A stretch of DNA of 64,000 nt from Branchiostoma belcheri (taxonomy: Eukaryota > Chordata > Leptocardii > Amphioxiformes > Branchiostomatidae). The stretch covers positions 859,601-923,600 of the forward strand of contig NW_017803379.1 of NCBI RefSeq assembly GCF_001625305.1, given 5' to 3'. The translations under genes and the position numbers were made by a program. The notes under the pieces were generated by a model, which was not told the DNA's origin, ran no database searches, and saw only the letters and a program-made list of their open reading frames with translations. The number at the start of each line of letters is the position of its first letter. Positions within the stretch are counted from its first letter, which is position 1. Shown piece after piece: positions 35,436-47,813 of this stretch.

Positions 35436-38400
35436 ATGGGTGTGACATCTGATGAAGGGGCTGTCCATGGTGCTGATATGGACTCTCTGAAGAGGAGCCA
35501 TACGGCAGAACTGGTACAAGCCATAGCAAGGCAAGACAAGTCACGGGAAGTTGCAGCTTTGAGGCGTCTTGGGGATATAAGTCTTCAAGAAGGCTGTGCA
35601 AATAAGGCTGTGGCAAACTTAAAGAACTCCTCTGCTCTGTACAGGGCTGCTCTAAGACGATGTAAAGATGTTGTTACTAGAGAGGCACTTGAACGACAGA
35701 TCAAGTATGCAGACAAACAAGTCGCCACACTACCCCCTGACAAAGGCGAAGAACACAGCAAAACCCAATCCCATACACAAGAGATGACCATATCACAGGT
35801 TTCTGAAATACTAGGTTCCTTAGACAATGCACTAGAGAATGCAGCTGACTTGGATCCTGTCAAAATTGGCTATGAAGATGCCTTAGTATCTGCCATAGTA
35901 AGCAACAATACATTGCTTGAAGTTGAGGCCTTGAAAGGTATTGCTGATGTAAATCTTGAAGTAGGGCAAAATTCTTGTGATAGAAATGTAAACATGCTAG
36001 AAGATGCTATAAAGCTGTATAAAGCTGCACTAGAGCATTGTGATGATAGTGATGGGCAAGTGTCTTTGGTACACAGGATAAGGTTTGCCGAAAAGACAAA
36101 GGCTTCAGCTATCAAGAGCATGAATTCACAACGTATACAAGAAAGGGGCAGTCAGAAGTCAGAACCCAAACTAGCGACAGCTGCAGAGGAGCTGCTTGAG
36201 TTAGACCTGAGTCTTGAAAGTGGCTTCCGTCTTGAAGTTGCAGAGCGTGGTTATGAAAGTAAGCTTATCCAGGCATTAAGCAGTGGGAATGGAGTTTTGG
36301 AGTTTGAGGCATTGAAAAGTCTTGGAGATCTGTACCTACAGAAAGCTAAAGTTAGCAAGGACAAGGAAGAACACTTCAACAAAGCTTGTGCCCTGTACAG
36401 TGAAGTCTTACAACAGAGTGTTGACAAGAATGAGCAACTGGTCATGGAACACCGCATCAAATATGCAGAAAAGTGCATGAAGCTAGTGTACTGCCCTGAA
36501 GTGGAAAAGTTGGAGACTAAAACCTCAGTGTCAACTATATTGGATGTCATGATGGCACTTCAAGAAGTGAGAGAAAAGTATAAGCTTAGAGGGGAGGGTG
36601 TTCAACCATTGATAGAAGGTTATACACACGCATACCTTAGGGCAATCTTGGAAAGAAACCAATGGTTCAAAACAGAGGCGTTGAAAAGCCTTGGAGATCT
36701 GTATGCGGAGAGAGGAAGAAGCAATGAGGACGACACTGACTTTGTCAAAGCCAAAGGGCTATACAAGGCTGCACTGAAAATGTCCACCCACTCAGCTCAA
36801 AGCATCCTGAAGGACCGCATCCAGAATATAGAGAGAGTCATGCAAGAGGGACGGAAGGTATGCATTAGTATGTCATTATCTACTATAGAGTTAAAGCATT
36901 CCCAAAGTTTAGCTTCCACCAATATCAATATTAATTTTGCATCTATAAGGTGTTTTCCATTTTTTGTTCAGGCATCATTGTTATATGACTCTATCTTTTC
37001 CATCTCTCTAAGATTCACAGTTTTCCAACTTGTGGAAACTGCAGCATTTCAAAACTAAGAAATCAATGTAATATAGGGTTATAGTACTTGTCAGTGATTA
37101 CTGTGGCCCTTCATTATTTTGTTAGAGTATTTCCTGTAATGCTCTTGTTTTCGTGTTGAACCTCAGAAGCAGGAGCAGAGTCCTGCTGAAGAGAATGTGA
37201 GCCTGGCCACTGGTGAAGAAGTCCATCAGCAATCCAGCAGTCACAAGAAGGGAGAAACGTACATGTATGTCAGCTTTAATCCAGTACAGAATGTTCCATT
37301 TTCACTTTAAAAAAAAAACAAGCTCTTGAATCCCAGTGACTGTTACCATATATTCAAGCAGAGCATATGTCATCATCATTATAATGATTGACATTTAATT
37401 TTGTTTACAGCTCCAGTGTGGCTCTGTCTGCAAGCAGCAGCATGGAAGCACACAACATAAAGGATGCAGACAGGTTAGAGACTTATAATTACTCTGTGTC
37501 AAAGCATTTTGTCCTTTTGTCTTTTTTTAAATCTTCTTGGCTACACCTTTTCTAAACCATTTGTTGCTTATGTTTATCTATTTATTTATTTATTGGTTTT
37601 ACTGTGAAAGACAGCCAGGGCTACTCAACTAGTCTGTGGCTCTTACAAAAAACTAGTCCTGCTGACAAGACAATGTAGAAGTCAAGAATTAAACATTTTT
37701 TAAATTTTCTTAATCCTTAGTACTTTAATTTTGTTATAGGCTATGCAAAGAACATCTACAGGAGGGTGATGAGGCATTAAAGAGAGGAGACTTAGATGTG
37801 GCTGAACAGCACTTTGCTGCTGCACTTAAGGCTGTACATGTGAGAGGTAAGTTTAGGGTTACAGAATCAGCTATGTCATGATGAGATCATACGAGTCATC
37901 AGATGTTGACAGTGTAGAATTACATTGAATTGTTCTCTCATTCAGATTCCAGTGCGGTCCAGTACCAAAAAGAGGCAGAACCTCTGTGCAGATTGGCCAA
38001 TGTCTATCTACAAAGAGGGAAGGCAACAAAAGAGGCAGGTAACTTCACCAAAGCTGCAGCACTTTGTAATGCAGCATCTGTTAGAGCAGCAACAGATCTA
38101 GAGCATGACCAGTTTACAGTAGAGACCATAACAACATCATTTTGCAAGCATGTTTTAGAGATCAACATCGCAGCAGATCCTTGTGAAGAGAAGGAGCACA
38201 AGAAGCAGCTAAAAGAGATGAGGGCAGATGCTGAGAAAGGAATCAAGGCAGTAGATCAACAGGAAGATCCATATTTACTTGAAGAGGGTGACCCCAAGAG
38301 AACAGAGAAGGAAGAAAACAGGGTGGGCTTGATAAGGACATTGTTTGACAGAATCACAGAAAGTCGTAGGTTTTTCATAGCAGAGTTACTTGATGAATGT

Positions 38401-41186
38401 ATGAAAGAGATGGGTCCCCCTCCCTGCAAGTATAGCCTGATAGGTTTGGGTTCTCAGGCAATAGGTTTGGTAACTCCTTACTCTGATCTGGAGTTTTCGA
38501 TCCTGATAGAGGATGATAGTGAGAGCAATGTCATCTATTTCCGCAACCTCACTCATTATCTACATCTCAAAGTGATCAGCTTGGGAGAAACCATACTCCC
38601 GGCCATGGGTATCAAGTCACTCAACGACTTTTACTCAGGTGACCCTGCTGATAACTGGTTCTATGATTCTGTTACACCCCGTGGATTTGCGTTTGATGGA
38701 GCCATGCCAAAGGCCAGTAAAACTCCACTTGGGAGAGGCAAGACTCTGACAACACCAGCCAGTGAACTTATTCACACACCACAAAATATGATCAAGTTGT
38801 TGGAGAGAGATGCCAACCAGTATCTGAAAGAAGGCTACCATCTTGCTCTTATCCTTGGAAATGTCTCTTTGATTCATGGAGATAAGGAGTTGGTTGATGA
38901 ATACAATACCCTACTGAAGACATCACTTGATGGCAGAGTTAGCTCTTCCCAGCTGGCACAGGTTATAGTGAGTGACAACCTGGCACACTTTGAGAAGCAA
39001 GAGGTGACTGCCCGCCTATTAGACGTTAAAAAGGAAATCTACAGGCTGCCTACATTATCAGCGACCTACTTGGCACTTTTCCACGGTATCACACCCCCAA
39101 CAATATGGTCAACCATCACAAGTCTGGAAAGAGTGATAGGGCATGAAAATGCACACCATTTGAGTGTGCTAGTGAGCATCTCAGCAGAAGTCAGGCTACG
39201 GACGTACCTCAGCAACGGTGGACAGAAGGAAAACATGTCAGTGTTGTCATCAATGCAGGTGGGTGGAGCAAGCAGTGAGGAGTTGAGGAAGGTGCTTTAC
39301 TACTCCAACAAGAAACAGCTTTTGAGGTACTATCACTCAGCCATGCCCCTAAAGAGGTTAATTTTGAACCTTTCTAAAGACCACACGGAGAATGTCCCAT
39401 CCTGTTTATATGACACTTCTCCTCAAGTGCAAGCAGCCATATACCAAACCCTGTGCAGTTATCAAGAGGCCATTGGCTACTATGAAGAGGCATTACAAAT
39501 GAGGCAAAGTATCTATGGCAAGAGTGCTGCACATCCTGCTATAGCAACTACACTGAGCAACTTGGCATCAGCCTGGCATGATCTCGGTGATGACAGGAAG
39601 GTTGTTAGGTACCATGAACACACACTGGCCATGCTGCACATCATCTATGGGCAAAATGCCACACACCCTGATATTGCCACCACGCTTAACAACTTGGGGT
39701 CAACCTGGAGCAGTCTTGGAGATAAAGAAAAGCTATCAGTTACCACAAACAGGCACTTAACATGCTTAGAGAGATCCATGGTGAGAGTGCCTCTCATCCT
39801 CACATTGCTGTCTCCCTCAACAACCTTGGATCTGCCTGGCATGGTCTTGGAGATAAAAGAAAGGCCATCAACTTCCATGAGCAAGCACTACAGATGAGAC
39901 AGGAGATCTTTAATGACACACATCCTGACATAGCCACCTCACTTCACAACCTGGGATCTGCCTGGGATGGTCTTGGTGACTACAAGAAGGCCATTGTGTA
40001 CTATGAGCAGGCTCTGCAGATGAGACGTACCATATATGGTGAAACTGCTGCTCATCCTGACATCGCTGCCTCACTCAACAACCTTGGAACAGCATGGGAT
40101 AACCTTGGTGACAAGAGAAAGGCCATCAGCTACCATGAACAGGCACTACAGATGAGGAAAAAGATCTATGGAAAGAGTTCTACACATCCTGACATTGCTG
40201 CCTCACTGAACAATCTGGGATCGGCTTGGGATGACATAGGTGATCATAGGAAGTCCATTGACTACTATCAACAGGCACTGGAGGTGTGGCAAATCATGTA
40301 CGGCAAGAGTGCCATACATCCTGACATTTCTGCCTCACTGAACAACTTGGGGCTGGTCTGGGGTCATCTAGGTGATCATGAGAAGGCTGTCAGCTATCAT
40401 GAACAGGCGCTTCAAATGAGACGTGATATCTATGGAGAAAGTACTCCACATCATGACATTGCCACCTCACTCAATAACTTAGGGGCTGCATGGAGTCGTT
40501 TTGATGGTGTGAGGAAGTTGAATGCCATCAGGTACTATGAACAGGCATTAGAGGTAAACCAGAATATCCATGGTGAGAATCCACATCCTGACATAGCAAC
40601 ATGTCTAAATAACCTGGCTTCATTATGGCAAGACCTTGGTGATGTTAAAGAGGCCATTACCTACTATGAAAAGTCACTTCAGATGAAGCAAAAAATCTTT
40701 GGTAAAGGATCCGAACATCCAAGCATTGCAGCCTCACTAAACAACCTGGGTAGTGCTTGGGGTGCACTTGGTGATAAGAGAAAGGCCATTGGCTATCAGG
40801 AACAAGCATTGCAGATGACTAGAAATATCTATGGCCAGAATGCTGCACGCCCCGACATTGCCTCCAACCTTAGCTTCCTGGGATCAGCCTGGGAAGATCT
40901 TGGCGAGTTGGAAAAGTCCATTAGCTACAGGGAGCAGGCACTGCAGACCTGGCGGAAGATCCTTGGTGAGAATTCTGTACATCCTGTCCTTGCCATCTCA
41001 TTAAACAACCTTGGCTGGGTCTGGGAGGGACTAGATAGGGAGAAGTCAGTCAGCTACTACAGACAGGCCTTAGCCATGATGAAGGTTATACATCATGGGG
41101 ACAGCAATCACCCAAACATCACAGCCATTGAAGAAAATCTTCAGCGCTTAACAGCAAAGGGAAGCAATGCACAGTACCTAATATAG
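35436..41186 (+). CDS. Helical repeats + nucleotidyltransferase (GlnD/DUF294-like) + 13 KLC-type TPRs; one frame break
   Basis: Function unknown. Exons: 35436-36857, 37167-37264, 37411-37473, 37740-37846, 37946-41186; a 5' UTR intron precedes. Exon 2 could also end at 37258 (same phase). Residues about 10-474 hold four copies of a roughly 115-residue helical unit ([27 protein letters not shown] types). A nucleotidyltransferase-like domain follows: [20 protein letters not shown] (G730-S733, D744, E746) matches the GS...D-x-E pattern of GlnD/DUF294 enzymes, and D814 in AFDGAMP may be the third metal ligand. Residues from about 1075 carry 13 TPR units of about 42 residues ([23 protein letters not shown]), as in kinesin light chain and NPHP3. 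One base is missing near 39730 (AAAAGC where AAAAGGC is expected); with it the total is 1644 codons. Everything else is in frame, so error is likelier than decay. Confidence 0.9.
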
Positions 41187-41314
41187 GTGTATCTATTATT
41201 AGCAGAAATTATGTATAGTGTTTTATGTGAATATCCTGCCCTGAATGCTAACAAGAAGAGAAATTTTAACATACATGTATATTTACAGATGTGTTGATGT
41301 ATTTACAGTGGCAA

Positions 41315-41320
41315 AATAAA
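41315..41320 (+). terminator. Candidate poly(A) signal of the nucleotidyltransferase-TPR gene
   Basis: AATAAA about 130 bases after the stop codon. The converging prolyl 4-hydroxylase gene ends at 41744, so the two transcripts lie tail to tail with about 0.4 kb between their signals. Confidence 0.6.
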
Positions 41321-41743
41321 TGCAGCAGATAATGAGTACAACCTTGACAATGGTGTAAAGAAAATATCTACTAACTACTTGTGCTCTGCCACTGGCTAAT
41401 TTTAGGTCAGGTGTCTGTATACCTCAGATATTGATTATTTTGTGTATAGTCATGGTCACCAGAAGGAAAAGTAGTGAAATAGCTATTGAGTCAACATCAC
41501 CATTTAGGCAAGAAATTTATTGGTTAACTGTAACATTAGTTTATTGCACCATAATAATTTATCTAATAAAAACCTTTTATGCATTGTCTTTGTATTGATA
41601 TGTGACATTATTTTCTTTACAAATTCTACATGGGACAATATTGAGGATCATTGTTTTCCAAGACAGTTGCTCCATTCTCTTCGGGGTCGTTTCACAGGTG
41701 TATTCTACCCACTCCTCCAATGTGTTACGTTGGTGTGAGACCA

Positions 41744-44700
41744 TCACTCTTCCGGTGTGAGACCACATGGCCACCTGAACTCATTACCATGTGCACGTAT
41801 CCACTTGTTTGCAACTGAAATGAAACGAAAATGAATCAGAAATGGTGTCAATAATGCAATGCATACAGATGTTTGATACAAAACAGTAACCATCATCTCT
41901 GACAAGCTAATAATAATATGCATATTTAGGGATTTCAGAATCAGTTTTAATTGTACATATCATACAATAAAATCGAACAGGTCTCAAGAAATCTGTGGAT
42001 TGTAGGAAGTTTTAGGCTTACTCCATTTGGACCCCAATAGAACAGGACAACCAGCATGTAGTGAATTCTCCTCAAAGGCTAGAGATTTCTTCAAATCTTG
42101 AAACAACACTGCACTATTCTGAAACAGGACACAGTTTCAAGTCAGTCCAGCATGGCAGACAGTACTTACTAATATGTGATGATCGTATTAGTGCTGAAAT
42201 ACTATACCTTCTGCAATGTACTAACCATTAATGAAAACCAACATCATTCACACTGATGTGTTTCAAGTGACTTAGATCATCATAATATTCAAGTATCAGG
42301 GGTGGCGAATTTAATGTACATGTAATATAACCAGCAGCCAGGTGTGTGAAGGAAAGCTAATGTGCTACACAGAAAGTCTGTTATACATTGTACCAATATG
42401 TGATGAACAGAACTAAATTTAATACAATTGGTTAATGTTCCTTACTTTAGCAGCATGGACAGCCAGGTTAAGATTAGGGAATACTGTTGCCCCACCGGCT
42501 TCAACATCACTAAGCTGGAATCAAAATAAATTATAGTGATGTAATAAATGTAACTATACATGCAGTATCGAGTAAATTTGTTGTATCCTTTCTATTTAAG
42601 CACGAACGTCATGTGATGTAAAATCGTGTACATGCAATGCATTCAGCACATGAAGAACAGAATGCTAACAACTATTTCTACCTAACGCACACACACTGTG
42701 CACTCTGAGGGAGTTGAATAGCAATATCTTTCTACAACAATGTCTCGGTTTTATGATACCAACTGTTAAAGATACAGTGTCCCACTAACTTGCATATACT
42801 TATAACAAACAATAACTTTGTAGTAATAGCATGGGTATACAACTATATGTCTCAGCAATATGATATCAAACTTACATAGAAGAGGAAAGTTACAATCCTC
42901 TCACCAGTTGGCATCATCTCCGGTTGCTTATCCTGCAGATGTGCAAAATAGTCAGAAAGGAAGCAACATTAATTGGTACAACAAAGAAGAAATATCTGCT
43001 TGACTCATGAATTCTTTACTCATTATCAACTTCCCATTCATTGATGAGATGCGATGTTATACCTGTGACAAGCAAAGCAGGGTTGGTTCAGGAACCCTCA
43101 AAACGTCCACATGTTGCTCGTAAAGTCCTCCCAATCCGTAGTTCACCACCTGAAGCATATCAGAAGGCAATTCTGTAGATGTGCATCTGTTTATGGTAAA
43201 AACATTTGAAGCAAGGGCAGAAATCAGTCAAAAACATTCCGTGCTTTAATGCTTACAGTAATTGATAATCATTAGATACTTTTTTGATGTAGATAAAGCA
43301 AAATGAAGACACATGCTTTGATTTAGAAGTAAAACTAAAGCTGGTGGAAAAATTGGTTTCCCCATATACGGATTGAAGAATCTTCCAGGGGTGACTATGT
43401 TCTGTACAACACTAACCGTTACTGTATGTGTGTTGATCTGATATCCTTCCTAAACTGAAACAACGGTTGACCTTACCTGAAACGCCTCGGCAGCAGGACA
43501 GTTGATTTCCAGACCAGTGATGTGCCCAACCCGGCGACTCAACTTCGCGATCATCGGATCTTCAGCGTCGAATAGCCACCCACTGGAACCGGGTTATAAT
43601 AATCAGACATGCGCGTATCTATATTCAAAGAATGGCCTATACTTAAATCTTATTGGGGTATTTTTTACTATTCAAAGGTAAAAAAATTGGGGTACATCAA
43701 AGTGGGATTCTAACTAAAGCAATTTTTCACCCAGTGCATTCATCGCCCACAAAAGAAACAGTTCCTTACGTTTCACTGATCCTGGTCGAACTCAAGACAT
43801 CCGGCCCGCGTCCATCTGCGGCCTGTATTGGAGACCTCGCCAACTGCAAAAATGCATTAATGCCACTGAAGAAAACATTTACCCTTAAATCTAAATCATT
43901 CGTTTAATAAATAACTTGTTACTAGTATGTACAGAAATATATGCACAGAAATATATGCACATGATCGAGAATCAGAAAAATCGCTTTGTTGCAATGTACT
44001 CCTGCTCTACATCTTACAATATTGACGCCACTAGTTACTAGACGAAGTACCTTCTGGAGCGCCATATCCGTCATAAAGTCGGCCTCCTTGTCGGTGATGA
44101 CGTCATGATACAGGGTGACCAGTGGGCTCCTGTCGTGCAGAACCTCCATCTTGACCGGACTGAGGTAGAAGTACGGGCTGGGGCGGACGTATCTACAGGT
44201 AAGCGTCGGGTGTGGGGGAGCTTGGTTCTAGGTTGACAAGATACGTTGGTCATCAACAAAGCTTTCTCCTTGCACCGGTAACAGAAAAAGTACACCTGTG
44301 GTTCTCTTTTTTCACCAATGTCTGGTCTCCGGCAGCTAAAGCGTTGTACAGGCCATGATATTTCTTCGAATGATGCATTTCATCCCTTCCCCCCAACACG
44401 TGACTATTTGCACCAAACTTTATCTGATAAAAGCAAAAAATAACTGTGTAGCACACCTTGAGAACTCCCAGGCGGCAGAGGTTTTCGTGAACATAGAAAG
44501 GCTTTCTTATGGATGACGTGACGTTTCTTAATAAGTTTGAGAGAAGTCTTAGATCGTCTGCATTGGCGTCATCCTTGTGTGCCTTCACGTCTGAAACCAA
44601 CAAGAGCACATTAGCAAAATTGGCTAGAGTTGACCTGTACTTTGTATGTTGTGAGAAAAAAAAAACAATGTCCGAGAGGCAAAATGCGCTACTGTGTGAT

Positions 44701-47011
44701 TATTAGGCATTTATCATTCTTTTGTTCATTTGGACCCTGTCAACTAATTGCAAAACACCTCACAATATATTTTTATTTCTTTGCTGCTAGCTCAACTGGT
44801 TTTCTGCAATTCCGTGAATAAAGAAATCAAATCCGATAAAGCTACAAAGGGGGAAAACAAGTTATGTTCCATACTTTGTCCAACTTCACAGACGCCGCAA
44901 CTCAAGCGACAAGTGTACATCATGAATTTCGTGTTGATGTCACACTCCCCCATACTGGCCCACTGAGGGCAGAATTCACTCTCATCCGCACAAACGTTTC
45001 CTGGAAATTCACATAGAATCATGCATAATCAAAACATTGTGTGTAGCTGAATTTCATCAATAAACAAAATTCAGCCTCAAATAAAAAACAACACATTAAA
45101 ACATGCTCACACTGGTCGAAGTCTCTAGTGCCTCAAACTTACCTAACTTTATCATCGCCTTGGACACAGCCTTGTCCCACTTGATCTAAACGGAAAGAAC
45201 AATGAAATTTTTAGCAATAACAGACAAAGTATGGATAACGTTACAATGAGACAGTGATTTTAGTTAGTTTACTCAAATGATTTTACCCATTATCTTTATT
45301 TCATGTGATATATTTTCAATAAACAACTGGCACCAACAAAACCTTAAAACTTTGGATTTGCAATCATGTATATATTCGAGCGATTGTTCCAGAATAAGCT
45401 TAACGACCTTACCCTCTGTACTGTATCCGCTAACTTCAGTAGAACATCTAGGATCTTCAAACCCTGCTCAGTCGGTTCGTCCTTGACCTTCAACATCTCC
45501 AAGGTCATGTTGAACCACAGCATGGCCTGGTAGAAGCTATTTTCCTTATATGCCACATCCCCGATATAGAACGTGTCTGAAGTGTCCAATGAGAGAGTCG
45601 GGTCTTTTGTGCTGATGACGTTCACCATTTCAGGCTGTCTGTCATTGGCTGGTTGCTGCACCATCACAATCTGCCCCTGGACGAGACTGCGCATGTCCAG
45701 GTTGTACACGTGTTGCAGTCTGACCAGAGCGAGGGCGGACATGTACAGGTCTTCAGCGGTCGGCAGCTCGACTTCTTCTCCTTTCCCAAAATGTTCCCAC
45801 GTATGAAGAAAATATCGTCGTTAATATGTGACATATTGGCAATGAATGCGTAGCTAACAATTGTCAGTTGTCTCCATAGTGTTGCAATTTGAGATAGCTA
45901 TATACGTTGCACTGGGAATTAAACAACACTTTGATACAAGGAAAATTGAGGTTTGTGCATGTATCCATTCAACGTTAGATCCGTTTAATTTGGCACGTTT
46001 CTAGCGTTTATTCATTAAATATTGTTTATTCCACATTTTGAATATGAGCAGTTACACTAAAGGGACGAGTCATGGATCAAAACGTTATCATAGCACTTCA
46101 CATATAGCATGTATCTAATATATAGTATATAAAATCATGGAATACCTAATTCATTTAATTGAATACACCCCGGAACAGCTATCTTTGCTACAAACAATAC
46201 CAAACATGCTTCTATGGTACGTAAACCATGTGGTCGACACTTTCTCTAAAAGTCGACTGTTTGCTGCACTCACCGGTGAGTACTTGTGCCTCAGACAGGT
46301 TGTTGGGGGCCTGACTCAGTCGCTTGATCAGGAGGTAAGCCCTGACGGGGTGGTGTGCGATGTTGTCATGCCGGGGAGAGCCGTCATCAAAACTGTTGAC
46401 GTATCTGATCAGCAACAACAGAAGGTCATTGATGACTGCACTCCTATCTCCTGCAGCTATTGAAATTCAGCCATCCTTAGTTGTCTTGCTTGTCTGGTAC
46501 GTATTCTAGCTCCTGTTCGCTCCTCGCTTCCTTGCTAAATGTACACCAGTTATCTTATTGTACAAAAACAGAGATTGATCTTTCGAACCGGCATCTCCAA
46601 GTTTGATTCTATTATATTCCTTCAGAGAAATATTCTATACCCCAAAAGATTAAAGACATGTAAGGACCAGACATGAAGACGAGGGCCAAACTATATTTTA
46701 GCATGTCAGCGAAACGGGGCTAGAATAAATACTAGTACCAGGTGAGTTACCCCGTTGGTATATTTTAATGATTCTATTGTCGCATTCCCTTTTTGTAAGA
46801 ATGGGTCTATTAAAATAATTGACTGAACTTACCGTTGCATATCTGCAGACACTTGTCCGCCTTCCTGTATGTACCGCTTCACCCTAGCCACGACCTCTCT
46901 TTCCTTCTGCACCAGTTTTTCCAGCCGTACAACCGCCGAGAAAAATCCTGCGTCTGTAACGCCACACAACACCGCAGGGAACCAGATAAAAAGTATTACA
47001 CGAACAGGCAT
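41744..47011 (-). CDS. Collagen prolyl 4-hydroxylase alpha-like, with internal ShKT domain
   Basis: ER 2-oxoglutarate/Fe(II) dioxygenase that hydroxylates proline in collagen-like chains. Exons: 47011-46833, about 46440-46274, 45780-45413, 45185-45143, 45000-44875, 44590-44455, 44192-44051, 43843-43770, 43582-43477, 43149-43063, 42932-42876, 42514-42446, 42118-42022, 41814-41744; about 573 residues. Signal peptide MPVRVILFIWFPAVLCG; P4Ha N-terminal domain (GFFSAVVRLEKLVQKE, HPVRAYLLIKRL); peptide-binding TPR region (RLQHVYNLD, YQAMLWF); then a six-Cys ShKT domain (CADESEFC to CRLSCGVC); then the catalytic domain with HVD (exon 10), distal His in HAGCPVL and Lys in GSKW, ending NKWIRAHGNEF. 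No ER-retention tetrapeptide of KDEL type; the end is LTPEE. The exon 1-2 junction is uncertain: the strong acceptor at 46450 is out of phase, a weaker one at 46440 fits. The exon 6 end may be 44457 or 44455. Confidence 0.92.
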
Positions 47012-47554
47012 CGCTCTTGCGAAGCAGAACACCTACAGAACGACCGAACTTAGGATGCTACTAGTATACTGTTTATAAGAACGCTATATCTGGAAACAAT
47101 GGCGGTAGGTATCAACAGGTATATATATATATATAACACAGTGAGAATAAACACGGCACCATACGTGTCAAAAGAGGTAACCTGCGTGCATTGACGGATG
47201 CTACATCCTGTTTACCTGGCCCCCGAGCCGGAACAGGTGTCTGTAGCGTCAGATAATGTAAAAGACTCGTATTTCTTGCTCTCTTTGTGCCATCCGATAT
47301 GCTATGAGACTCCTTGCACTCGCTGGCCCAATATTTCGTGAAGTTTGTTCTAAACAGTGTGTTGAAGCTGCTCTTCAACCTCCTTGGGTTAAGATAGCGA
47401 AGGGGTCAAAAGAGGTTTAGATACTAGTAAGATGTAAGATCAGCCGTATGTAAGCTTAGAGTGAGTGCACATATGTCAGAAATAGAAAAGACTTGCCGGT
47501 AAAGATAGAATATGTAAACATTGTACAGAAAGAGCAGTGGAGTAGGAAATACGC
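47012..47554. other. Intergenic, upstream of the prolyl 4-hydroxylase gene
   Basis: No exon recognised. A TATATATATATATA run lies at about 47121-47134, roughly 110 bases upstream of the start codon on the minus strand. It could serve as an AT-rich promoter element but is equally a simple repeat. Confidence 0.4.
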
Positions 47555-47560
47555 TTTATT
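47555..47560 (-). terminator. Candidate poly(A) signal of the TNF receptor gene
   Basis: TTTATT on the plus strand (AATAAA on the minus strand) lies about 255 bases after the minus-strand stop codon at 47814. Confidence 0.5.
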
Positions 47561-47813
47561 CCAATACAGCACCAGTACAATACTTTTATCAACATTTATA
47601 CACAAAACATTCATATACGGAGACTTCATGCATTCTTAATTTTGCTTACAATAAATGCATGTAAGGTGCAGACACTGCTCTAAAACATTGACTCAGAAAT
47701 AGTGAAAAGACTTTTTTTTCTTATTTATTGGTTTGCATGGTCATTTACCAACAAAACATAACCCAACAATTCTGAAATGAAGAGACCAACACTATCTTCT
47801 CCAATACTCCATA

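Noticed and set aside
44875..45000. ShKT segment as a toxin gene
   Set aside because: The domain name comes from a sea-anemone peptide, but here it is one in-phase exon of a prolyl 4-hydroxylase.
46137..46463. 108-codon plus-strand frame
   Set aside because: It is the antisense of prolyl 4-hydroxylase exon 2; the minus strand gives the conserved HPVRAYLLIKRL segment.
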